This document shows positions 1-15,800 of a DNA stretch of 64,000 nt, in pieces. The stretch spans positions 102,844,320 through 102,908,319 of the forward strand of contig NC_089584.1 of assembly GCF_019320115.1 (NCBI RefSeq), written 5' to 3'. Position 1 is the stretch's first letter. Each line of letters begins with the position of its first letter. The stretch is from Miscanthus floridulus. Taxonomy: Eukaryota; Streptophyta; Magnoliopsida; Poales; Poaceae. The notes beneath the pieces were generated by a model that was not told the origin of the DNA, did no database searches, and saw only the letters and a list, made by a program, of their open reading frames with translations. The translations under genes were made by a program, and so were the position numbers.

Positions 1-34
1 CCACACACCACACATGCACCGCAGTTCAGGTGGG

Positions 35-172
35 CAGGCTATTACATAAGTGGACATAAGCGGTTTTATAACTCACTATAAGCAAGAAGGGTGGGAGGAA
101 GTGACGATGGACAGGCTACTACACAAGTGAACAAACATAGGCGGTTTTATAACTCACTCTAAGCAAGAGGGT
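35..172. repeat. Imperfect tandem duplication, about 76 bp x 2
   Basis: Two neighbouring segments starting at about 35 and 111 share the core GCGGTTTTATAACTCACT followed by a TAAGCAAGA-type stretch, with small indels between copies. It lies downstream (3') of the casein kinase gene. The remaining DNA in 173-819 shows no coding sequence I can support. Confidence 0.7.
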
Positions 173-819
173 GTGAGATCGAAGGACAACGAACTGAGGG
201 AAAGAAGAGGATGAGAGGCGGATAATATAGGGATTAAGTATAAATATTGATATAGAAAGATTGGGTAGAGATAGAGGTATGGTTTTTAGACAGAATCCCT
301 GCTGAAAGATTGGATAGAGAATTAGAGATATAGAAACGCAGTGAATCAACGTAGCTGCAGAATTGCACCAGAACGGAACCTGGATGCTCACTGGTGCTAT
401 AATATTTTGTCAGGGGTGTGAAAACTGAAGAGATGGATGAATAATCACAGGGGCAAATAACATCATTTGCCTTGACAGATCACATTACTAGTCAGGAACA
501 TGTTCAGACAAATTTGTCCAACGAACCGATTTAAAAATTCTACATGCTCGAATTCCAGTTTTCCAAATAAAGTCCTACCAGTTTCAGCTTTGTTGTCCCA
601 AGATCCAGCAACTCAAAATGGAACATCTTACGGAATTAAACAATAAAATAGACTGATGAATCCGGGCGCCTGACATTCACACTATAAGAGACATTTACAT
701 AAATAACGATAACATTATGAGAGCTAGGCTTGAAGCGCCTCAGATAGGACCATTTATTTACCTTGGTCAGAGGACCACCTGAAACCGCACAGCACGTGAC
801 CAGATCCTCCTTCCAGCAT

Positions 820-825
820 TTTATT
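820..825 (-). terminator. Candidate polyadenylation signal of the casein kinase gene
   Basis: AATAAA on the minus strand, about 86 nt beyond the stop codon at 911-913. A second AATAAA lies at about 753-758. This is only motif-level support; the true cleavage site cannot be read from sequence. Confidence 0.35.
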
Positions 826-910
826 TCCTGTTGATCCAAAACTCAACAAGAAACACAATGCTTACCACCTGATTATGATTTTTACAGTGGATGTAGAATT
901 TCTTGCAGCT

Positions 911-5683
<4,773 letters not shown>

Positions 5684-6021
5684 TATTCCAGCACTCTCCC
5701 TTCCCAAAATCTCCCTAGCTAAGAACTGCTAAAAAAACGCGCTCTTTCACACCCAGAAATCTAGTTGCGGACCACAGATCGGCGGGGCTGTGCGGGGTCT
5801 CGGGGATCTGGCGGCGGGCGGCGGTGCACTCCCGTGCTACCTAGGGTTTGTGGATAGGGGCGAGGATGAGGGGGAGGCGGCGGCTGCCATGGCCGTGCGG
5901 GGGCAGGCGGGCGGTCCGTGCGTACACACGCATCCGGTGGTGGAGTGAGTCCAATCCTCGGTTTTTCGGGGGATGTTGAGAAGTAGACGAAGCAAAGCGA
6001 AGCAAGAGAAGGAGTAAAATA

Positions 6022-6024
<3 letters not shown>

Positions 6025-6064
<40 letters not shown>
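6025..6064. repeat. (GA)20 microsatellite in kinase 5' region
   Basis: An uninterrupted run of 20 GA units (CT on the gene strand) about 340 nt upstream of the kinase start codon, probably 5' UTR or core promoter. CT/GA tracts are common in grass 5' leaders and can bind GAGA-type factors. A regulatory role here is inference. Confidence 0.9.
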
Positions 6065-6068
<4 letters not shown>

Positions 6069-6518
6069 ATACTGGAGCAGTTTGGCCTTTCGATGTCCAT
6101 CTATGCGGTCGGCTGTTTTGCGTTTTGGTCCCTCCATTTAGTCGCTTTCCATGTCGCTATCGACCATGGTGGACTGTTCCTCGAGTGTTATTATTGCTGG
6201 GTGCACGCAATGGAGTACCGTACTATATTATCCTGACCGGCCGATGAGGTGGCAGACTCTTGTTTTGTGCTACTATGAAACCTGGCATCAGATATTTTTT
6301 TTCCTCTCAATTATTTCATGTATAAATACTCTCTCATTCCAAATTGTAAGCCATTTTGGCTATCTAGCTGCATAACCAAAATTATATATCTAGAAAATCA
6401 AAACGAAGATTTGAAAAAAGGTGAGAATGTCTAGGAGCATAATCAAAATTATGTATCTAGAAAAATCAAGATGATCTGTAATTTAAAATAGAAAAAAATA
6501 TAAAGTAGTAACATATTA

Positions 6519-6758
6519 CTCCCTCCGTTTCTTACAAGTCACGTTAGTTTTTATCCTAGCTCAAACATTACTATCATTAACCATCCATTTTTTAGTTTCA
6601 CAACATATGAATTATATATTATGAAAGTATTTCGCATAGTGAATCTAAAAAATATATCTCATGTCATGATCCTATATAATTTTTTGAAATGGATGATTAA
6701 AAATACAAATATTTGATTTGGGATAAAGTTAATATGACATGTAAAAAAATGGAGGGAG
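6519..6758. mobile_element. Stowaway-type MITE upstream of the kinase gene
   Basis: A 240-bp segment bounded by CTCCCTCCGTTT at the left and its near inverse complement ending GGAGGGAG at the right. A TA precedes the left end, and the right flank reads CA where TA is expected. The TIR sequence and size match Stowaway (Tc1/mariner-derived) MITEs of grasses. There is no coding capacity. Confidence 0.88.
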
Positions 6759-7623
6759 CACTAGATTGCTTGCTCAATTCACGTATATTGGGCACTCGGA
6801 GAATGATTGGACTTTGACCACCTACCTATAGTATTTGATTAAATTAAACGGAAAGGTCTTATATTTGTGGTTACCATCAAAGCTTGGTAAGTATAAATAA
6901 AAATTTTACAAGTGTTCACTAGTGAAGAAACACACGTAAACTCTCAAGTTTAGCTTAAGCATGAAGCCAGAGTAACGAAAATTTTGCTTGGCAACCCTCG
7001 AAATTATGAGTCTATAGTTATATATTTACAATAAATCACAGTATTATTATAATACGAATCTTCAGATTTTTCTATCGGCCACCCTTGAAATTATCAGAAT
7101 TTGCGAAATTTTGAACCCTGGTTTGACCATAAAAGATTAACACGTTTTTTTTCCTTTTAAAAACTATACACCAAAAGACTATCTTTTGGACTTAACCGCT
7201 TCTTATTCTATATCCCCTTGTTTTCATAAAAATTCTCCCTTTTATGACGATATATTGCTATCAATTTATCATGACAACTGCAACCTGCAAATCATTAGCA
7301 TTTCACTTTTATTTGGTTTTCGATGGAGTCGGAGTACGGCACTGGTAGCCAAAGATTCATGGCCAAGAAATCATACCTTAAGTATGATCCTTGAGCACCC
7401 AGTCGACCTGTTTTAATACGAGATAATCTAGTAAGTAGATGTAGACCTTATAATAGAAGTTTTTGCCCAAGAATGTTCAAAACTAATATCAGTTGAACCG
7501 CAAGACCTTTTGCCATTGAGAACCTTTTTTTCCTTCTCTTGAAAATTTGCCATTGAGAACTTTAGTCAACATGCTTTGTCCACTCGGAAAATGTGAGTAC
7601 GTAGTGTTGCCATCACACTCTTA

Positions 7624-7736
7624 GGCCATGTTCGCTTGAACTTATCAGTCATACCATTTCACTAAAATAATAATGTTTTTCTCTCACAACAAATCAGCAT
7701 CAGCATTAGCCGTTTTTTCAGCCAGCCGACAGGACC
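7624..7736. mobile_element. Short Tourist-like MITE
   Basis: A 113-bp segment with ends GGCCATGTTCG and CGACAGGACC (imperfect TIRs), flanked on both sides by TTA, the target duplication preferred by PIF/Harbinger-derived Tourist MITEs. Non-coding. Confidence 0.6.
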
Positions 7737-7739
7737 TTA

Positions 7740-9836
7740 GTAGTCAGGATTGGTAGAATAATGAGTCTCTAAACTTCCTAGATAACATAAAGGTGGCAAA
7801 CAATGCTAGCTGGAAACAACGTGTCAGACAGGATAGGAGACACGCAATTCCCATGAATGAGATGAGTCTTGTATGTAAACTTGTAAAGTGAGATACTTGT
7901 GTATAGTCACATCGTTACACTTGTATGCAAAGAAGGTTTGGTGCCCCTGCCTACCCCGCTGAAAGACGAACAGTACAAGCGGCGCGAGGCAAAGCCCAAA
8001 TCCAAAATCTTTTATTGTCTTAGGCACCCACAATGGTTAGATGCGTAAACTAGTTACTGGCCCACTTATCCAATAGTGTAAATTTTTAGCACATAACTTT
8101 TAACATATATAGTCCTACATGACACTCTCATATAACTCTGAAATGTGTGTAAGAGCTTAACTTTTCTTTTTTCTATTAAAATTTGAGAAAATGCTTAAAG
8201 TTGGCTTAAAAGTCGATTGTGGGAGCTGGTTCCTGCATGGTTCAAACGTTCTAGATGCTGACCAAGGCGACGGGTACGTACTTGTTGTATACCACGTAAT
8301 AACAGGCGACAGGCGTTCATTTGTTGACGGGTCAGCTGAACTAGATAGATTATTATAAACAAAAAATGTCTGAACAAACAAAACCATATCTATTGTACTA
8401 GCATACACCTAACCCAACATAGGAAATGCCATTTTAATCGTGATAGGCCCGGGCTGTTTCAGATAGTGCTTGTAGTAGCTTGTCACAAAGGGAAACAAGA
8501 AGGAAGCATCTGCAAGGTACCTCACCTTTTATCTACAAAGCATGTTCTTCGGACTGATCCGAAATTCCTCACACACTTGTAATAACACATTCTGATTTGG
8601 GCCCGCTTGCCATTGGCAGCTTTGTTTGGCAGCATGGATAATGGAGACAATGAGATCAAACAATAATTTTATACTGATCCACTTGTTCCTTTATTTAATT
8701 GATGGTTTAGGACTTGGAAGGATACCTTTTGTGTAGATTAAAGATGTGCATCTTTTTTTTATAGAATTACAACACAGTAGATATGTGAGGACCTTGTTTT
8801 TTTTGTGTCTGTGGTTAAAGCCTGAAAACTCAAAATGAGGAAGAATGAAGGGGTGTGGAATAAAACTCCTGTGATGAAAATTAAGGACACCTTGAAATCG
8901 ACCAACGCTCACATGAACCGTGAAAGGTTTGCATTGAAATGGTTAGACAGAACATCAAATGCTCATACAGATTTGTGTTATTGTGCACACATGGACAACA
9001 ACCTAGTTGCCTCTAAGGCACCATTCAGAAAGCAGGCGCACACATGGGACAACTTGGCCTCTAGTTCAAGGTACCATTCAGAAACCTGCCTGCTGCCTCT
9101 GTTTTTTTTTTTTTTTTTGACAAGTACTCAAATATATTATCATTTGAACCAGAGTACAAACTTTTGGGAGAACATGTCCCAAAGATTAACTTGAGCTGAG
9201 ACTCGTAGAAATGAACCCGTCTACAACAGCAAACACTGATCTTGCTTGGAGAAATCGCCAGACTCACTATCCCACTTGACCCTCAAAAAGCTCTCCTAAG
9301 CTCATCTTCTGTGCCGCAATATTTATAAATCTGCAAAACTTTTAGATTCAACTTTTTGGGGAAAAGGGACAGGATCCATAAACCTGGAGACCCCCACTGG
9401 TTTCCCTGCACCCCTTTCTGCACAACTCAACAAGGCTAGTACGAGCTGTCGAAAAATGGAGGATTACTGGTTTACTGCTGCATTTTCTATTTTCTGACAA
9501 AATTGCCAAATCTAATGGAACTGATTTGACAAAGAAATCATGCCACCAATCAATGACACTGGGTAACATTTCCCAACCTGTGATCATTGATGTAGCACTG
9601 CACAATACCAGCTCCGGATTTTGCACTTGGCACCAAACAAAAAACGAGACCTGATAAAAACTCACAGCATTTTTTTTTTCCAAATTTCTGTTAGACCTAT
9701 AAAGGGCAGCATGGTGAATAACCAACCCAAACTTTTAAGGTGCTACTCTAGACTACGTTCACGGAACCATTCAATCAAACAATGACATGACAAATGAGAG
9801 GTGCCGAAACAAAGTTGCTCTAGTGGCAACATTTTT
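7740..9836. other. Intergenic DNA without recognisable genes
   Basis: About 2.1 kb of AT-rich DNA between the two genes. The small ORFs here have no recognisable motifs and no exon-like continuity. A run of 18 T's lies near 9101-9118. The segment next to 9837 probably includes the 3' UTR of the transporter gene. Confidence 0.6.
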
Positions 9837-12800
9837 CTAGGCCTTCTCCTTTGTTGGAGAAGTAAGCAAGTGTAGTGACGATGTATGGATTGTCGTTGTT
9901 GGGATGGCGTCCTTCCCTCGTGCTGAACCAGGCCTCCTGATGCTGTGGGTGCGCTCTATGTTGCTCTTCAGAAACTTCTGCACAGGCCTAGGTAGACGTG
10001 CAATTAATCGGGCTGAACTAACAAGAAGTATCACTCCTGTGATGATGAAGAACCTGCAAGATTTAGCTAATTTCTTAGACTCCCAAACCGTTTGTTAAAA
10101 GAGAATCATTACTTTGGTTATCAGTAATCTTAACAGGTAGCAATATCATCATATGATTAAAGTAAACATATATGTAACAGGGACAGCTGTTAAAGAACTC
10201 CTCATCAGTTCCAAGATAACCCACCTAACAACTGGCAATTTTGTGGGCCTATCTGGTACATGGTCATCACATGAAACAATTGAATCCTCACAAGAACAGG
10301 GAAATCATATAGCACCAAAGCGGACCTAGTAGGCTAGTACTGCTCTTTAGCATCAGCACTAGATGAAATTGCTATGTATAACATAATGCAGATTGCAGTA
10401 GATGAGAATTAAAGCCAGTGAGAACAGAACCAAATCAAGCAGTGCAGTACAGGAGAATACAATGTAGCATAAAAGTATTACCATCCCAGTAAGAGGAAAA
10501 ATCGAGCTGTGGGAGCTTTAGGCAGATGTTCATCAAGTGCAATCATGCCAGCTACAACACCAGACACTATAGATGCCACTGATGTACATGTAGATACAAC
10601 AATTGCCCTCCCATGCTTGAGGCCTCGAGTCTGCATGGATAAAAGAACCATTAGAGAATACAGATGAAATCAGGACATCGCAAGAAAACTGTTGGGTTAG
10701 TCCTTATGGTTCATCTTAAACATACAAATGTTTCAAAAAAAACAGGTCGAATAGACTAGTGCAATTTATAATAGAAATAACAAACAGTACGATATCTGCA
10801 ATGAAGAAAGCCACTAAAAAATTTGCAAATAACCCATGACCTTGAAATTTCAATTTCAGGGGTGTCGTAGGAGTTTCAATTTATGCATAAAAGCAGCCCA
10901 TACGAGGCAAGCCACAAAAATTTGCAAATAATCCATGCCCTTGAAATTTCAATTTCAGGGTAAGTGTCCTAGGAGTTTCAATTTTATGCATAAAAGCAGC
11001 ACATACTTTTCACCGGTGAAAAATAAAAAGTCACTCAGTCTCACTAAATGACTAAAAAACTGATTATAGTATTTTCAGCAAATGGTTACAACATTATACC
11101 CTGTCGGTCATACTGTTTATGAATTATATTTTTTTGTTTTCAACTTTCGTCTCTCTGGTCACTATGCGCAGCCCACTTCACAATCCTCCCCCCCCCCCCC
11201 CCCCTGTGGAGGCCTTGGCTTGTTGGCACCCTTCTTTTCAAGGTGTGGGTAGACAATTCACGAATTGCCGAATTGGTACAAGCGAAAAAACAATGGCAGC
11301 ATATCTTCTAGAAACACAACAGATACATAGCACACATTCTGAGGAGGCTACGGTGGATGACACAAACCTGGTTGGCAAATCTCCAAAAAACTAGACGTAC
11401 CTGATACACAAATCCCACTGCACTGCAGCAAACACTACAAGAAATGGCAGCAGGCACAACAATCTTCGGAAAACCCATCTCGGACATAACAAATCCCATC
11501 TTAGAGATCACTGAAGAAATCCTATATATGTAATGATGTTGTTAATCATGTGATCTCCTTACTAATAAATGGTAGTAACAAAATGATGAATGGGAAACCC
11601 TCAATTTAGTCACATCCTCATGCGACAAAAGGCTGTAGTATAGAATGATAAAACGGCATCAACAGTAGTAAATTACCCAAACAAAATGCCTGATTCTAAG
11701 CCATATATAATCTCCTCGATCACTTCGGGTCCAGTCTGCATGGGATGGCGCTGTGTCAAGACATGCAATACACAAACAGGCTTATAGAGTTATAAAATAC
11801 TCACCAACTCTTGCTCGCGCCTTTGCTTTTTATACATATGAAGCCAAGTATTGAGCAGTACCTGAGATGGGAATGGACTATGGTAAGTTATTTACGGAGG
11901 TTACTGATGGGATAAGTCTCATGTGTGGGCTGGTCTTTGTGGGGCTGTGCTGGTCACATGGTCTTGTGGCTGCATGGTCTATTTTTAGAACAGCATCTTA
12001 GACTAGAGGACATCATCTTAGACTAGAGGACAACATCTTAGAGAACAGCATATTAGCATCTAGGACAACATCTTAGAATAGCATCTTAGACTAGCATCTT
12101 GACATATGTTTGGCTGGCTAGCAGCCTATAAATATGTACCCCTAACCCCTCAGGTTGATATGGCATTGAGAAATAAACCAGAAAATTGCCCCAACTCCTA
12201 GTGTCATCCTCTCTCAATGAGAGTAAGAATTCAGCGACTAACAACTGGTATCAGAGCCGTATTATCCTGTAGCCTGAGCATCTCCTGCTCATCTTCTTTC
12301 CCAGCCTCGCAACAGCCCCAGCTAAGAGCAGCAGCAGCTCCGGCCGCTCCTGCTCACTCCTCTCCCTCTGCGCGCTCGTCTGAAGCAGCCCTCTCCCCAC
12401 GCAGCAGCCCCCCGGTAGCGCGTCATGTCCGCAGGGCAGTCTCAGCGCTCGGTCGCCTCGAGCACGCGGCGTCGGCAGGAGGCCGAACTTGCCGCGGCAG
12501 AGGAGCACGAGCGAGCGGCGGCAGAGACCACTGCGGCGGCGGCAAGGGCGTCGAGGCTGGCAGCGGCGGAGCTGGCAGCAGCCAGAGCGGAGGCGGAAGC
12601 AGCGGCGGCGGCGGATGCAGCGCGTGCGACGGCAGCAGAGGTCGAGGCCCTGCGCGGCAACATCAGCAGCTCCGTTTCTGCTGACGACAGCGCCGACGCG
12701 GACCTCAAGTTGCTGGGGAGGGAGGCAGGGAGAGCACGGGTGGCGCAGTGGGCAGCCGCCCACGCCCACGAGCGCGGCAGCAGCCCCAACAGGCGCGGAC

Positions 12801-15800
12801 GCGCCGGTGGCGCTCCTGGAGGAGGCGCGCACGGCGACGGTGGCGGACGGGTCGATGGAGAGCGCGGCCTTCACAGGCAGCGTGGCTCTCTCTGCCCGGA
12901 TCGGTACCAAGGTTACCATGGGCTCCAGGCTGTCGTCAGGGACATCGGCCCCGGCGGTGGGTGGCCTACCCTCACCAAGACCAACTACGTCGAGTGGGCT
13001 GCGGTGATGAGGGTAAAGCTCCATGTGCGGCACATGTGGGAGGCAGTCCGGTACGGTGACGTCGACTACGACCTAGATTGACGGCGAGATGCAGTTCTCG
13101 CTTACCAATGAGCAGACTGCCAATGAGGCTTGGGACGCCATCGCCGCGGCACACATCGGCAGCGACCGCGTCCGCAAGTCCAAACTGCAGGCACTTCGCA
13201 AGGAGTGGGAGAACCTGGCCTTCAAGCCAGGTGAGGATGTTGATGACTTCGCTCTCCGTCTCAACACTCTGTTGCAAAAGATGGTGCAGTTCGGCGATGA
13301 CACCTACGGCGAGGAGAGAGCTGTCGAAAAGCTCTTCCGCTGCGTCCCAGAGAAGTACAAGCAGATGGCTCGCTCGATCGAGTCTCTGCTGGATCTCTCC
13401 ACGATGTCGATCGAGGAGGCGATAGGTCGCCTCAAGGTCGTCGACAGCGATGAGCCACAGTCCCTCTCGGGGCCCATCACCCCTGGCGGGAAGCTCCTTC
13501 TCACTCGGGAGTAGTGGCTTGCCAGCCAAGGTGGCCGGAAGAAGGGAGAGCCTTCTTCGGCGACAGGCGGCCGCAAGCGTGGCAAGCCGCGCAAGGCGCA
13601 CAAAGACGCCCAGGCCGGGGCGCGAGGACGTGCCGGGGGTGATGCTCGCAGAGGCGCCCAGGGCGGCGCCGCCGGCAGGCACAAGCCGGCATGAGACGAC
13701 GCCTGCCGCAACTATAGCTAGCTTGGCCATTGGGCTAAGGACTGTCGACAGCCACGACGCGGCCAGGCCCACGTCGCACAGGCGGAGGAGGAGCCGGCTC
13801 TGTTCATAGCACATGCAAGCATCGAGCTACCTCCAGCGGCACCGGCCACAGCGGCTCTCCTCCACCTTGATGAGCCAAAAGCACACGCCCTCCTCGGCGA
13901 CGGCTCTGGCAACGACAAGACTGACAGGTGGTGCCTCGACACCGGTGCCACCCATCACATGACCGGTCGACGGGAGTTCTTCACCGAGCTTGACTCTAGC
14001 GTCCGAGGCTCCATCAAGTTTGGGGATGCCTCCAGCGTGGAGATCAAGGGCGTCGGCTCCATCATCTTCACCACCGTGTCTGGTGAGCACAGGCTGCTCA
14101 CCGGAGTCTACTACATCCCCGCGTTGAGGAACTCCATCATCAGCTTGGGACAGCTGGATGAGAACGGTTCGCGCGTGGTGGTTGAGGATGGAGTCATGAG
14201 GATTTGGGATCGCCGGCGCCGCCTTCTCGCCAAGGTATCCAGAAGCGCAAATCGACTCTACGTCCTTAACGTGCAGGTGGCACAACCCCTCTGTCTCGCT
14301 GCTCGTCGGGATGACGAGGCGTGGCAGTGGCACGAGTGTTTCGGGCACCTTCACTTCGAGGCCCTGAAGCGACTCAGTGCCACGAAGATGGTGCGAGGCC
14401 TGTCGTGCCTCGACCATGTGGAGCAGCTCTGCGACGTCTGCGTGTTGACGAAGCAGAGGTGACTCCCCTTTCCTCAACGGGCGAGCTTTCGAGCCAAGGA
14501 GAGGCTCGAGCTTGTGCACGGGGACTTGTGTGGCCCGGTGACACCGGCCACACCGGGAGGACGACGCTACTTCCTACTGCTCGTCGACGACCTCTCCCGC
14601 TACATGTGGGTGATGGTCCTCGACAGCAAGGGAGAGGCTGCGGACGCCATCAAGCGCTCGCAGGCTGCTGCAGAGGTGGAGTGTGGCAGCAAGCTGCGCG
14701 TGCTGCGCACCGACGACAGCAGCAAATTCACGGCAGCTGAATTCGCGTTGTACTGCGCTGATGAGGACATTCAGCGCCACTACTCCGCGCCGTACAGCCC
14801 ACAGCAAAACGGCGTCGTCGAGCGGCGCAACCAGACGGTTGTGGGGATGGCTCGGGCCCTTCTCAAGCAGAGGGGGATGCCGGCTGTCTTCTGGGGAGAG
14901 GCGGTGGTGCCGGCCGTCAACATCCTCAACCGCTCACCTACCAAGGCGCTCGACGGCAGGACACCGTACGAGGCTTGGCATGGGCGCAAGCCGATGGTCT
15001 CCCACTTACGGGTCTTCGGCTGCCTCGCGATCGCCAAGGAGCTTGGCCACATCAGCAAGCTCGACGACAGGAGCACTCCGGGAGTGTTCATCGGGTACGC
15101 GGAGGGCTCGAAGGCCGCATCCTCGACCCGAAGACACAGCGTGTGCGCACGACGCGCGATGTTGTGTTCGACGAAGGGCGAGGATGGGCGTGGGACAAGG
15201 CGGTGGACGACGGCTCGGCTCCGACGTACGACGACTTCACTGTCGAGTACGTCCACTTCGAGGGAGCTGGGGGAGTAGGCAGCTCTTCTTCGACAAGCGC
15301 GTCTACCCCAGTCCTCGAGCCTCCACCGACCCCGGCGTCTGTTACTCCGACAGCACCACTCTCCAGCCAGGACCTCGGCTGCGATGAGTCCTTCGCCGGC
15401 TCCACCACAGCTGGCACCGCCACACACTCTAGCACCGACAGGCACCTCTCCGGGCACGCCTACTCCAACACCAGCTCGTGTCGAGCACAGCCCGGTTGAG
15501 CTCGCTACTCCGCTCTCTCACGAGGAGCGCATCGACGCGTACCACTACGGCGAGCCGTTGCGGTACCGTACGATGGAGAACCTTCTCGGCGACCAGCCGG
15601 TGCCGGGACCAGTGCCTCACGACTTGGAGGCGCAGTTGCACCTTGCGTGTGACGACGGCGAGCCTCGGTCGTTTGCAGAGGCCGAGAGACACGCGGCATG
15701 GCGCGCCGCGATGCAGTTGGAGATGGATGCAGTCGAGAAGAACCGCACCTGGGAGCTTGCTGACCTTCCTCGTGATCATCGCGCGATCACCCTTAAGTGG

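Noticed and set aside
5837..6137. Ser/Leu-repeat ORFs near the kinase 5' end
   Set aside because: They are translations of the (GA)20 microsatellite and the GC-rich leader.
12251..13081. Long antisense and shifted ORFs over the copia gag
   Set aside because: GC-rich Ala/Arg-biased shadows of gag with no family motifs.
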